This document shows, piece after piece, positions 51,909-63,843 of a DNA stretch of 64,000 nucleotides. The translations under genes were made by a program, and so were the position numbers. The stretch comes from Myxococcus dinghuensis (lineage in GTDB: Bacteria > Myxococcota > Myxococcia > Myxococcales > Myxococcaceae): the NCBI RefSeq assembly GCF_024198235.1, contig NZ_JAKCFB010000003.1:186001-250000 (forward strand), read 5' to 3'. The notes under the pieces are model-generated. The model saw nothing but the letters and a program-made list of their open reading frames with translations. It was not told the DNA's origin and ran no database searches. Position 1 is the first letter of the stretch. Every line of letters starts with the position of its first letter.

Positions 51909-52823
51909 ATGGCCTTCACTCATCTCAACTCGCTGAACGCCTTCATCGCCGTTGCGAGACGCCTCAGCTACGCGGCGGCGGCTCGGGACCTCGGGGTCTC
52001 GACGTCGGCGGTCAGCCAGTCGGTGCGCCAGCTCGAAGAGCGCCTCGAGGTGACGTTGCTGACCCGGAACTCGCGCACCGTCGCGCTGACCGAGGCCGGC
52101 CACCGCCTGCTCGACAACGCGGGTCCGGCGATCGACCAAGCGCTCGAGTCGATGAAGACGGTGCGGGCCAAGCGTGGCGAGGTGACCGGTCGCGTGCGCC
52201 TCTCGGTGCCGAGCGCCTCCGTCTCCTTGATCCTGGCCGAACTTCTCCCGCGCTTCCTCGCGCGCTACCCGAAGGTGGAGCTGGAGGTCCTCGTCGATGA
52301 CCGGCTCGTCGACACGGTCGCCGGTGAGTTCGACGCCGGGATTCGGCTCATCGAGTCCATCGACCGCGACATGATCCACGTCCGGCTGTCGAGCCCCACA
52401 CGCGTCGTGGTGGCCGGCGCGCCGTCGTACCTCGAGCGCAAGGGGATTCCGAACAAGCCGCAAGACCTGCTCCAGCACGACTGCATCTGCATTCGCCGGA
52501 CACCGAGCGGAGAGCCGTGGGCCTGGGAGCTCGAACGGGGCAAGAAGACCTACCGCGTGCCCGTGCGAGGTCCCGTCACGACCAACGACGCAGAGCTGAT
52601 GCGGGCGATGGCCGTCGCGGGGGTCGGGCTGCTCTACTCGCTCGAAGACCGCATCGAAGACGAGCTACGGGCAGGACGCCTCCGCGTGGTGCTCGCGCCG
52701 TACGCCGCCGAGGTGCCGGGGCTCTACCTCTACTTCCCGAGTCGCTCGCAGGTCTCGCCCGCGCTCAAGGCCTTCGTCGAAGTGGCGCGAGGAGCGCGGG
52801 CCGAAGGAGCCCTTGGACCGTGA
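51909..52823 (+). CDS. LysR-family transcriptional regulator
   Basis: A 304-residue regulator. The winged HTH (residues about 5-65) reads LNAFIAVARRLSYAAAARDLGVSTSAVSQSVRQLEERLEV, followed by the linker helix and a LysR effector domain with RVRLSVPSASVSLILAELLPRF, DAGIRL and GVGLLYSLEDRIEDEL. It belongs to the group that is often divergent from reductase and exporter genes. It probably controls the RibD-C/MFS pair, and perhaps the oxidoreductases downstream; the inducer is unknown. Confidence 0.92.
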   Translation: MAFTHLNSLNAFIAVARRLSYAAAARDLGVSTSAVSQSVRQLEERLEVTLLTRNSRTVALTEAGHRLLDNAGPAIDQALESMKTVRAKRGEVTGRVRLSVPSASVSLILAELLPRFLARYPKVELEVLVDDRLVDTVAGEFDAGIRLIESIDRDMIHVRLSSPTRVVVAGAPSYLERKGIPNKPQDLLQHDCICIRRTPSGEPWAWELERGKKTYRVPVRGPVTTNDAELMRAMAVAGVGLLYSLEDRIEDELRAGRLRVVLAPYAAEVPGLYLYFPSRSQVSPALKAFVEVARGARAEGALGP

Positions 52824-53267
52824 AGGTGCCCGTTTCCACGCTGACGCGGGGTGCTCACTTTCCGCGTTGGAGCTTGATGAAGTCGATGCTCCCAAAGGAG
52901 AGCGACGAGCCGGCCCTGAGGCTGTTGTCCGCTCGCTCGTCCTTCGCCGACGGGGCGACGCTGCATGTCGACGCGAGCGACATGACACTCTGACCCGTTG
53001 ACCTGCTTCGCAACGCGGACGAGCAGAGCGCGCTCAACGCCGACGTTGCGGCGATTCTCATCCAGGGCGCGCGACCGCCGCAGACGCCGCGCGGGCTCAC
53101 TCGTCGCGAAGCCGCTCTCGGAGCACCACCGCTGCGGCATCGTCCTGATGGGCGTGCAGTTTTGCTAAACGACCCGTCCGTGTTTCGACGGTTTGCTTAG
53201 TGGGCTCCAAGGGTTACCTCATCAGCATCGCCGGGGATGTTTCCGGCCCACGAGGAGACGACCATCC
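52824..53267. other. 444-bp region with coding remnants and the promoter of the dehydrogenase cluster
   Basis: No complete gene is recognised. Short frames on both strands (for example a minus-strand peptide ending LSFGSIDFIKLQRGK near 52855-52915, and a plus-strand peptide before 53180) look like eroded gene ends but match nothing I can name. Near 53160-53200 an imperfect inverted repeat (TTTGCTAAAC and GTTTGCTTAG) may be a regulator site for the dehydrogenase gene. Confidence 0.4.
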
Positions 53268-55200
<1,933 letters not shown>

Positions 55201-55231
55201 GGAGAGGCCCCATGAACATCAACCGAGGTGA

Positions 55232-56230
<999 letters not shown>

Positions 56231-56263
56231 CCGTGCGGAAGCGCCGGTGGAACCGCGCGTGCG

Positions 56264-56638
56264 TCAGCGGGCGTCCGTGTCGGGAATCGGTTTGGGCGGA
56301 GGGTTGGAGAACGAGGGGACGTCGACGAAAACACGCGAGGCCGCAGCCGGGTCCACCAGCACGTTGAGCCACGCCCCAGGCTGGACACGGGATGCGGCAA
56401 CCTGAGGGATGCGCGCATCGGTGGTCGCCTCGTAGGGGGCCCCCTCCTTTGGGTACACGCGCATGGTCAGCGTCGGACACAGGTCACCGACATCCGGAAA
56501 CCAGGTGCATTTGCTGCCCGTGAGGTGTGTCACCGTGGCCACTGCCGGGACGGCGTTGGCCGGTGCCGAATTGCCACATGCGGTCAGCAGGAGAACCGCC
56601 AACGGCAACCCATGTCTTCCAAGTTCAGTCAGGCCCAC
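56264..56638 (-). CDS. Small lipoprotein of unknown function
   Basis: A 124-residue protein with a signal peptide ending in lipobox AVLLLTAC (Cys21). The mature part has GSKCTWFPDVGDLCPTLTMRVYP and a VQPGAWLNVLVDP strand, compatible with a small beta domain holding one disulfide. The start is a GTG at 56638 without a clear ribosome site, so the exact N-terminus is uncertain, but the signal peptide fits. It converges with the aldo/keto reductase gene. Confidence 0.65.
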   Translation of the reverse strand: MGLTELGRHGLPLAVLLLTACGNSAPANAVPAVATVTHLTGSKCTWFPDVGDLCPTLTMRVYPKEGAPYEATTDARIPQVAASRVQPGAWLNVLVDPAAASRVFVDVPSFSNPPPKPIPDTDAR

Positions 56639-56899
56639 GGTCGGTGACTGTAGGATTGGCGGACGGAAGGGTCAACGCGAACAACGCGGCGTCGTAGCAG
56701 CATGAGCCCGTGTATCGCCGACGAACATCGAGGGCTTCGGCTCCCGCGCGAAGGACCGGACCACGACTTGCCCCGCCAGGTCGCCGGGACTCGACGTGCC
56801 CGTGTGACTCCCCAGGAGACGTGGCGCTGGACCTGAGCCACTGCCCTAGCCAACACGACTGGCGGCCACAGCCCCGGCCGCCAGCCGTCTCCACTCACT

Positions 56900-57919
56900 T
56901 CACTGCTCGATGTGGATGTGCGGCCCGCCCCAGACCCGCTGGCCGGCGGGGCGTGTCCGCTCGTCGCGCACGGTGTAGCCGCGGGCCCGGGCGTCGGCCA
57001 TGAAGGCGTCGAGGCGCTCCTGGGACACGCCTCGCGAGCGCACGTCGATGGCCCGCCCCTGGTAGTGCCTCGAGCGGGTGTTGTGCCGGCCACCCGTCGT
57101 CGACGTGACGGTGAGCCCGTGCTGCTCCGCGAGCCGGGCCATGCCCTCGTACGGCCGACCGGTCGTCGACGGGGTGCTCACCGACTGCGTCTTGTTCTTC
57201 GTGAAGCTCGAGACGCCGTTGAGGGCATCGAAGGTCTTCTGCCCCGCGACACCGTCGGCCTTGAGCCCCGCCGCGCGCTGGTAGTCACGCAGCGCCCTCT
57301 CCGTTGCGGGCCCGAACTGGCCGTCCGTCTTGCCAGGGTTGAAGCCGGAGGAGCGCAGCCGGTCCTGCAACGACCGGACGGAGGCCTCGTTCTTCGTGCC
57401 CTTGCGCATCGTGCCGCTCGTGTAGCCCATCACGCTCGCGCGGTCCGCCGCGCGCGCCGCGGCCATCGAGTTCTTCGACGAGAAGCTGCTCTCGGCGGAG
57501 TACCCCTTCACGCTCGCGCGGTCCGCCGCGCGGGCGGCGGCCATCGAGCCAGGGCCCGTCTTCGACGAAGCGGACTTCGAGGCCTTGCTGTCGGCGGAAT
57601 AGCCACTGACGCTCGCGCGGTCCGCCGCACGGGCGGCGGCCATCGAGCCAGGGCCCGTCTTCGACGAGGCGGACTTCGAGGCCCTGCTGTCCGCGGAGTA
57701 CCCGCTGACACTCGCGCGATCAGCGGCACGAGCCGCCGCCATGCTCCCGGGGCCCGTCTTGCTGGCCGACGAAGCCGTGCTTCCCTTGCTGGCCGAAGCG
57801 CCCTTGCTGGCCGAAGCGCCCGTGCTGCCTCTGCTCGCCGACGAGCCCGAGCTGCCTCTGCTGGCCGAAGAACCCGCGCTGCCTCTGCTGCCCGACGAAC
57901 TCGCACCACCGACGCCCAT
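56900..57919 (-). CDS. Repeat-rich peptidoglycan-binding protein with M15/DD-peptidase-like C-terminus
   Basis: A 339-residue protein. Residues 1 to about 60 are Gly/Ser/Ala/Arg/Lys tandem short repeats (SxGSSASRG). Residues about 60-185 contain four copies of 'SMAAARAADRASVxGY(S/T)' joined by Lys/Ser-rich spacers. A PG_binding_1 domain follows (SVRSLQDRLRSSGFNPGKTDG ... GPATERALRDYQRAAGL, about 185-245). The C-terminus (about 265-339) has SRHYQGRAIDVR and GGPHIHIEQ, whose His, Asp and His fit the zinc ligands of M15-type DD-peptidases. No Sec signal is visible, so secretion by another route or release by lysis is likely. The ATG at 57919 follows AGGAGCACG. Confidence 0.78.
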   Translation of the reverse strand: MGVGGASSSGSRGSAGSSASRGSSGSSASRGSTGASASKGASASKGSTASSASKTGPGSMAAARAADRASVSGYSADSRASKSASSKTGPGSMAAARAADRASVSGYSADSKASKSASSKTGPGSMAAARAADRASVKGYSAESSFSSKNSMAAARAADRASVMGYTSGTMRKGTKNEASVRSLQDRLRSSGFNPGKTDGQFGPATERALRDYQRAAGLKADGVAGQKTFDALNGVSSFTKNKTQSVSTPSTTGRPYEGMARLAEQHGLTVTSTTGGRHNTRSRHYQGRAIDVRSRGVSQERLDAFMADARARGYTVRDERTRPAGQRVWGGPHIHIEQ

Positions 57920-58187
57920 GACGTGCTCCTGGGATGAGGGGGAAGGCCGGGGCTGGATCACACCACCCCGTTCATAAATCGTATTCTCGGATTAATACGC
58001 GAAATGTTTCCGTCCGATAATTCCCGCCCAACCCGCGGATATCCCCGAGACACGCCTCCCTTCCCGGGGAGTGTCGCCAACCCCGTGAAATCCCCAGGGA
58101 CTTCGCGGGTCGGGCACGAAAGCCTCGCCCCCGGAGGCGAGGCGCCAGAAAGCAGTCGTCACACGTCTGTGACTCGCGCACACCTGT

Positions 58188-59291
58188 TCAGGGGGCTGGC
58201 CGCTCGAACCCGAGCACCGCCGGCAGCACGTACCGCCCGAAGAGCTCCAACGGGAGCGCCGACCCAGCGCCGTTGTAGTGGCTGGCCGTGAAGGCCGCCG
58301 CGAGGCCCAGCGAGGGCGCAACGAAGACGTACTGGCCTCCATTGCCCCGCGCGAAGGCCACCTCCACCGGGGCGCCCTGGATGACGAAGCGCGTGCTCCA
58401 CCACAGCAGGCCGTACCCCGCGTCCCCCAGCGGCCCGAGCGCCTGCGTGGACTCGGAGACCCACGCCTCGGAGACGAGGCGCTCCCCCCGCCAGGTCCCG
58501 CCGTCGACGACCACCTGCCCCAGCTTGAGGAAGTCGCGGGGCCGCAGCCGCAGGTGGCCCCCCGTGTCCGTGCCCTTCCGACCCGCGGGCTTCCAGGTGA
58601 CGTCCTGGACCGACAGCGGCGCGAACAACCACTCCCGAGACAGGTCCGCGACGGAGCGACCGCTGGCGTGCTCGAGGACGGCGCCCAGGAGCACCACGCC
58701 CCCCGTGCAGTAACGCGTCACGGCGCCCGGTTCGTCGCGCATGGGGACATCGACGATGAAGCGGACCCAGTCATCGGTGTCGTACATCCGCTCTTCGTTC
58801 CCGGGAGACTTCGCGTCCCAGTCGTCGCACGAGAGCCCGGAGCGCATCTGGAGCAGGTGCCTCAGCGTGATGCGCTCCTTGCGCGGGTCCGCATTCCGGA
58901 CGGGCGCGAGGTGCGGCAGCAACGACAACACGGGCGCGTCGAGGTCCGGCAGCAACCCGCGCTCATGCGCCATGCCCACCAACAACGACGTGACGCTCTT
59001 GGTGGCGGACCGCAGGTCGTGCGCGTCCTCCCGCTTGAAGCCATTCCAGTAGCGCTCGTAGAGGAGTCTGCCGTCCCGGGCGACGAGCACCGAGTCCGGC
59101 ATCTCCACGGCGCCCTCCACCACGTCGTGCTCCAACGCGTCGAACCACGCCCGTTGGACACCCGCGTCCTCGAAGGAGGCCACGTCCCAACCATCGTCGA
59201 GCAAGTCCGGTGGAGACCCCGGGCCCGTAGGCAACCGTCGCTCCGAGCACGCCGCGAGACACAGCACCAGCCACGCCATCCGCTGCAACAT
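58188..59291 (-). CDS. Serine beta-lactamase-fold lipoprotein (class C / esterase-like)
   Basis: A 367-residue protein. The lipobox is LVLCLAAC (Cys15). The beta-lactamase domain has the SxxK motif in SATKSVTSLLVGMA, a Tyr element in TRYCTGGVVLLGAVL (YxN position reads Y-C-T), and a late ARGNGGQYVFV in place of the KTG/HxG strand. Such proteins are mostly esterases or D-amino-acid peptidases rather than true beta-lactamases. It is anchored outside the cytoplasm by its lipid. An ATG four codons inside is the alternative start. Confidence 0.85.
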   Translation of the reverse strand: MLQRMAWLVLCLAACSERRLPTGPGSPPDLLDDGWDVASFEDAGVQRAWFDALEHDVVEGAVEMPDSVLVARDGRLLYERYWNGFKREDAHDLRSATKSVTSLLVGMAHERGLLPDLDAPVLSLLPHLAPVRNADPRKERITLRHLLQMRSGLSCDDWDAKSPGNEERMYDTDDWVRFIVDVPMRDEPGAVTRYCTGGVVLLGAVLEHASGRSVADLSREWLFAPLSVQDVTWKPAGRKGTDTGGHLRLRPRDFLKLGQVVVDGGTWRGERLVSEAWVSESTQALGPLGDAGYGLLWWSTRFVIQGAPVEVAFARGNGGQYVFVAPSLGLAAAFTASHYNGAGSALPLELFGRYVLPAVLGFERPAP

Positions 59292-59482
59292 CCCTGCACC
59301 ACCATCGTTCCGGCCCCGGAAGCGCGGCAGCGTACCTCACCTCGACCGAATCCGCAGTGTCGATGCTGTAGCAACCCCGCGTCATCATCACCTGTCGGCG
59401 ACGCATGACTCGAGCATCCTCCGTCGCTCTTCATCCAGCAGGAGAACCAGGAGGTCCTCGCGCGCGATGGACGCCGCGAGCC

Positions 59483-60616
59483 TCAGCCGATCGGGACTCC
59501 TGGCATGTCCCGGACGACCGCCTCGAGCTGCGCGCGGGACACCGACTCCGGCGTCCACGACAGCACCGCGTCGCGCACGGTCCGCGCAAGCCCACCCTCC
59601 CACTGGGATACCTTCCCGAGGACCCACGAGCGGTCGCGGATCCGCTCGGCGCGTGGCCGACGCAGTCGCTCGTAGCGGGCCAGCGCCTCGTCCGAGGGGC
59701 CCATCGTCGCGAGGAGCCAGGCGAGCGCGGCGGCATCCTCGATGGCGAGCCCGGCGCCCTGCCCCAGGTTCGGCGTCACGGCGTGGGCCGCGTCGCCGAG
59801 CAGGACGGCGCGAGGCCTCCACCAACGTGGCGCCAGGCAGTCCTCGATGTCGTTGTGCAGCAGCCCATCGAGTCGGTCGACCCGCGCCAGCGCGGAGCGC
59901 GCCGGGTCCGCGAACCCGGCATAGGCAGCTCGGAAGCCCGCGAGGTCCGTCCAGGGCGCCTCCGCGCGACGCGGGGCATTGTGCGTCAGGTAGACGTACG
60001 ACCGCCTCGCGTCCAGCGGCACGACCCCCACGCGCTTGCCCTGGCCCCACATCTCGACCACGGCGTCCCCGAAGTGGCCCTCCACCACGAGCCGCCAGCA
60101 CGTATAGCCGGAGTAGCGCGGGAGCACGTCGACACCACAGACATGGCGCCTCACCGCCGAGCCGATGCCATCCGCGCCGACCACGACGTCGTAGCGACCC
60201 GTGGCGCCATCGGAGAACGCCACGTCCACGCCCTCCGCGCAGTCCTCCAGCCGGGAGAGCGTCACGCCGAGGCGCGGCGCGGGCGACGCGGCCCGGAGGA
60301 TGCGGAGCAGGCGGCTCCGGTGGATGGCCGTCGCCGGCAGCGGCCACCCCGGCACCGCGTATGGAGTCTGCTGGAGCACGCGTCCAGACGCATCCGTGAT
60401 TCGAGCCAGGCCCACCGGATGCCCCGCGGCGAGGACCTCCTCATGCAGCCCCAGGCCCTTCATGACCGCCATCACGTTGGGGCCCAGCACGATGCCCGCC
60501 CCTTCGTCCCCATAGGTCTCCCGCCGCTCGACGACGTCGGCCACGAGCCCCCGCCTCCCCAACGCGGCCCCCAACGCCAGCCCACCGATTCCTCCCCCCA
60601 CGACGAGGATCCTCAC
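59483..60616 (-). CDS. FAD-dependent aromatic-type monooxygenase
   Basis: A 377-residue group A flavoprotein monooxygenase. The dinucleotide motif is VVGGGIGGLALGAALGRRG at the very N-terminus, the DG motif is VVVGADGIGSAVRR, and the GD motif is RAVLLGDAAHAVTPNLGQGAG. It would hydroxylate an aromatic or polyketide-type substrate using NAD(P)H and oxygen; members include salicylate hydroxylases and TetX-like resistance enzymes. Its start overlaps the TetR stop by four bases, so the two form a regulated operon. Confidence 0.9.
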   Translation of the reverse strand: MRILVVGGGIGGLALGAALGRRGLVADVVERRETYGDEGAGIVLGPNVMAVMKGLGLHEEVLAAGHPVGLARITDASGRVLQQTPYAVPGWPLPATAIHRSRLLRILRAASPAPRLGVTLSRLEDCAEGVDVAFSDGATGRYDVVVGADGIGSAVRRHVCGVDVLPRYSGYTCWRLVVEGHFGDAVVEMWGQGKRVGVVPLDARRSYVYLTHNAPRRAEAPWTDLAGFRAAYAGFADPARSALARVDRLDGLLHNDIEDCLAPRWWRPRAVLLGDAAHAVTPNLGQGAGLAIEDAAALAWLLATMGPSDEALARYERLRRPRAERIRDRSWVLGKVSQWEGGLARTVRDAVLSWTPESVSRAQLEAVVRDMPGVPIG

Positions 60617-61224
60617 GACGCCCCCTTCGAGCCCAGCCCGGCCACCAGCATGTTCAGGTCGCCACGAAGCGCGGCCCGCGCCTTCGCTGGCGTCAGTTGC
60701 ATCAGCGGCGCGAGCATCCGGATGACGGCCGCGTAGTAGAGCGAGAAGGCGAGCGCCGCCGTCGCGTCGGGCTTCAGGTCGGCCCGGAGCTCACCGCTCG
60801 CCCGCCCCTCGTCCACGACGCGGGCCAGGGCCTCGAGCAGTCGCGCCAGCGCGGGACGGTGCGCGGCCTCCGCGGAGCCGGTGACCCACGGCAGCTCCTT
60901 CACCACGACCCGGGCCAGCTCGGGCTGCGAGGCGTAGTGGGCCAGGAGCGGCGCGAACAGGTGCATGCACCGGTCCACGAAGGCGCCCCTCGGCACGGTG
61001 GACACGGCCTTCTCCACGAGCGGCATCGCTTCCGCGCGCCATAGCTCGTGCAGGAGCGCTTCCTTCGTCTCTCCGTACACCAGCACCGTGCCGGTCGCGA
61101 CGCCCGCCTCCGCCGCGATGGCCCGCACCGTCGTGCCCTCGTAGCCGCGCTCCACGAACAAGCGCTTCGCCGCGGCACGGATGCGCTCCCACTTGTCGCT
61201 CTTGGCCTGCTCTCGAAGGGACAT
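60613..61224 (-). CDS. TetR-family transcriptional regulator
   Basis: A 203-residue regulator. The N-terminal HTH (about residues 8-58) reads WERIRAAAKRLFVERGYEGTTVRAIAAEAGVATGTVLVYGETKEALL; the C-terminal helical domain is variable, as usual. The ATG at 61224 is used because the frame upstream consists of two palindromes immediately before it, best read as its own operator. It is transcribed ahead of the FAD-monooxygenase gene and overlaps it by four bases. Confidence 0.9.
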   Translation of the reverse strand: MSLREQAKSDKWERIRAAAKRLFVERGYEGTTVRAIAAEAGVATGTVLVYGETKEALLHELWRAEAMPLVEKAVSTVPRGAFVDRCMHLFAPLLAHYASQPELARVVVKELPWVTGSAEAAHRPALARLLEALARVVDEGRASGELRADLKPDATAALAFSLYYAAVIRMLAPLMQLTPAKARAALRGDLNMLVAGLGSKGAS

Positions 61225-61225
61225 A

Positions 61226-61255
61226 TTGAACACGTTCAATTTTGAACGCGTTCAT
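61226..61255. promoter_or_regulatory. Double palindromic operator of the TetR gene
   Basis: TTGAAC-AC-GTTCAA (61226-61239) and TTGAAC-GC-GTTCAT (61242-61255) lie 16 bp apart centre to centre, only one base before the TetR start. Arms of six to seven bases with a two-base centre are typical for TetR dimers. The first palindrome would cover the initiation region and shut off the operon. Confidence 0.75.
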
Positions 61256-61348
61256 ATCGAGCGCAGGGGCGCGCGTCAACGCCGCACGGACGACAGGGAG
61301 GGAGGGGCCCCGGGCAAGCCCCCTCCCTCCACGGGCGGAAGGTCCGCG

Positions 61349-63412
61349 CTACAGCGTCTTCAGGTATTCAATCAGCGCGACGCGCTCCGGGTCGGTGAGC
61401 ACGGAGTTGAACTCGTGCCCGGCGTTGTCCTGACCGAAGGCGTTCGTGTTGTAGATCTTCCGGTCCTCGAGCTGCGAGCGCGTGCGCGTCGGCGGGAAGA
61501 GGATGTTCCAGGAGACGATGATGTTGCTGAAGAGCACGTTCAACATCTCCTGCGCGAGCGGGGTGCGGAACTCGTCACCCGGCTGGCAGTTGATGTACGG
61601 CGACACCGCCGGGTTCAAGGGCCCCCGCCACTGGCAGGCAATGGAGTCGTACTTCCAGCCGAGCTTCGCGGGGTCGTAGGCCCGCTGGAGGTTCGTGTCG
61701 AAGCCCATGATGGTCAGCGGCTGGTCCCACCGCGGCGGCGTGGAGACGCGGCGCCAGATGGGCTTGCGGTCGGAGGGCTTGAGCACCTCCCAGACGTTGG
61801 GGACCGAGCCGTTGTGGAGGTACGGCGCGGTGGCCCAGACGCCGTACAGCGGCGGCGCGAGGTAGCCGAGCTCCCGGTTCCCTCGGATGTGGGGCTGGTT
61901 CTGCGGGCCGCAGTCCTGGTCCGTCCCCGCCGTCGAGGGATAGCCGAAGAAGTTCTTGGCGCCCGCCGCCTGCACCGCCTGGTTGTTGGTGTTCACCCGC
62001 ACCGGGTCCGTACCGATGATGTTCAGCGGCACGATGTAGCTCGCCATGCCCGCCAGCGCCGGCGTCGCGAGGTACGTGGGGTCGTTGACGTAGCGGGACG
62101 CATAGGCGCCGTGGCAACTGGCGCAGGATCCGTTGCCCTGGGGCCGGGCGATGGGGTTGTTGCGTCCCGGGCCCCACATGTCGAGCGTGTGGAACAGCAC
62201 CGCGCCCTGCTCCGCCAGCGCCTGGTTGATGGGCAGCGGATAGGCCGGCGACTTGAGCGACTCGACCCAGGTATTGAGCGGGGGCCCGTTGACGCGCATC
62301 CAGTTCTGCCCCGCTTCGCTGACCGGCCCGCCCACGCCGCCGAAGAGGCCGAAGAACGGCGTGTAGAACACCATGTCCACGCGGGGCGCATCCATGGGGA
62401 ACACCCCGTCGACGAACTTCACCGGCCGGTGCCCCATGTTCCACCACGCCGGGGTATCCATGCCCGCCGTCGAACCGGAGTTGATGACGCCCAGCACCTC
62501 GGAGACCGACAGCAGCCGCTCGTCCGGGAACAGGAACGCGAGGTTGATGTCGCTGGCGTTGTTGGTGCCACGCGTGCGGTTGAGGTTCAGGAACGTGGCC
62601 AGCGACGCGGGATAGCCCAGGGGTAGCAGGTCACTGAGGAACAGGTCCAGGTCCGCCAGGCTGCTGCCGCCGCCCATCATCACCCCGAGCCCCGGTCCAT
62701 CCGCGGGTGTGCCCACCGCGCCGCTGTGGCAGGCGTGACAGGTGACGCCGATGCGACCGCTCCAGCTCCCGTCCGGGTTGCGCAGCTGCGTGAGCATCTG
62801 CGGCAACTGGCCACTGCCACCATTGGACCAGTTGGGGTTCTGCCCGGGCAGCGGATACGGGTTGCGCTCCGTGCTCAGCACCGACCCGTAGCGCTGGGCC
62901 ACCAGGGAGTCGAAGTTGTCGGGGCGGAAGAGGAAGCCCCACATGCGCCACAGCTCGTTGTACTGCAGCGACGTGAACGTGGAGATGCCCAACGCGGACT
63001 CGACCGACATGGGCTCCGTGCCAGCGAAGAGCGCGCCCGTTCCCGGGTGGCCGTTCGTCAGCAGCCCCTCGCCGTGGTAGAAGCGCTGCCGCAACTCGCC
63101 ACACGTCTTCGCCGGGCCTTGCTCCTGTACCGCCGCGGGGTCGACGTGACAGTTCTTCCAGAAGGCATTGAAGTGCACCGCCCGGCCATTGCTGATGCCG
63201 GGTTGCACCAGCGTCCGCGGGTCCGCCGGAAGGATGGCGCTGTCGGGTTTGCCATAACAGAAATCCCACTGCACCGAACCGCCGCGGCTGCTGCCGAGCA
63301 GATCCGTCGCGGCGGCGGAGACAGCGGGGAGCGTCAGGATTCCCGCGAGCAACGCTCGCATGAACGGTACGGCGATCCTGCTCGATGCAGATGACGACCA
63401 CTCTTCGCGCAT
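61349..63412 (-). CDS. Dihaem c-type cytochrome, RoxA/RoxB-like (rubber oxygenase family)
   Basis: A 687-residue exported protein with a signal peptide (MRALLAGILTLPAVSAAA; cleavage near residue 35). Two haem c motifs are present: CHACH (Cys225, Cys228, His229) and CASCH (Cys430, Cys433, His434). The C-terminal half has the MauG/cytochrome-peroxidase-like segment GYLAPPLYGVWATAPYLHNGSVPNVWEVL. Length, order and spacing fit RoxA/RoxB, extracellular dioxygenases that cleave poly-cis-1,4-isoprene and for which I recall myxobacterial homologues. Other large MauG-type oxidases remain possible. The start at 63412 gives a proper signal peptide. The gene stands alone, 124 bases downstream of the divergent TetR region. 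Confidence 0.75.
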   Translation of the reverse strand: MREEWSSSASSRIAVPFMRALLAGILTLPAVSAAATDLLGSSRGGSVQWDFCYGKPDSAILPADPRTLVQPGISNGRAVHFNAFWKNCHVDPAAVQEQGPAKTCGELRQRFYHGEGLLTNGHPGTGALFAGTEPMSVESALGISTFTSLQYNELWRMWGFLFRPDNFDSLVAQRYGSVLSTERNPYPLPGQNPNWSNGGSGQLPQMLTQLRNPDGSWSGRIGVTCHACHSGAVGTPADGPGLGVMMGGGSSLADLDLFLSDLLPLGYPASLATFLNLNRTRGTNNASDINLAFLFPDERLLSVSEVLGVINSGSTAGMDTPAWWNMGHRPVKFVDGVFPMDAPRVDMVFYTPFFGLFGGVGGPVSEAGQNWMRVNGPPLNTWVESLKSPAYPLPINQALAEQGAVLFHTLDMWGPGRNNPIARPQGNGSCASCHGAYASRYVNDPTYLATPALAGMASYIVPLNIIGTDPVRVNTNNQAVQAAGAKNFFGYPSTAGTDQDCGPQNQPHIRGNRELGYLAPPLYGVWATAPYLHNGSVPNVWEVLKPSDRKPIWRRVSTPPRWDQPLTIMGFDTNLQRAYDPAKLGWKYDSIACQWRGPLNPAVSPYINCQPGDEFRTPLAQEMLNVLFSNIIVSWNILFPPTRTRSQLEDRKIYNTNAFGQDNAGHEFNSVLTDPERVALIEYLKTL

Positions 63413-63843
63413 GGGGCCCTCCTCGTGCACTGCGTGATTCCACTGCCTCACCGAGGTGCGAGGCAGGACGCAGGGCGAGCTCTCCCCGAGCGCAGGCTCA
63501 CACCGGCCAATGCCAGTGCAACCCTGCCCAGGGACATGGCGGACGGCACGCGACGAGGCCCGTCGACGAGAGCCTCGCTGAGACCTTCCGCCCTTCCGCG
63601 CTCACCGTGTAGCCACCGCGCACTTCACTTGACTGGAGCACGGGTCCCGCGAGCTCCCCGGCAAACAGCCGGGATGGATGACTGGCATCGAGGGGACTCG
63701 TCACTCTCTGACAGGGAAATGATGGACGGCTATTGGCACGGCGTCAATAGGACCTCCATGTTTGTCCTGGCTTTATCAATTGCCGGGCTTTGCCGCAGTG
63801 CGACATCGAGGCAGGGATCGCACCGCGAAGAGCAGCACATCAC
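63413..63843. other. 431-bp intergenic region upstream of the cytochrome gene
   Basis: It should hold the promoter of the cytochrome gene and the end of the preceding gene's transcript. A small hairpin (TGCCTC ... GAGGCA) lies near 63444-63466. No reading frame is convincing, and no known regulatory motif is recognised. Confidence 0.4.

Noticed and set aside
52813-53001. Small plus-strand frame after the LysR gene
   Set aside because: It overlaps the LysR stop, has no ribosome site or family match, and other frames in the same stretch look equally open.
57480-57760. Regular repeats that could suggest a CRISPR array
   Set aside because: The repeats are in-frame protein repeats of the peptidoglycan-binding gene; spacers are not unique and no cas genes are present.
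58188-59291. True beta-lactamase giving drug resistance
   Set aside because: The SxxK motif is present, but the Tyr and KTG-type motifs differ; the esterase/peptidase-like group is more likely.
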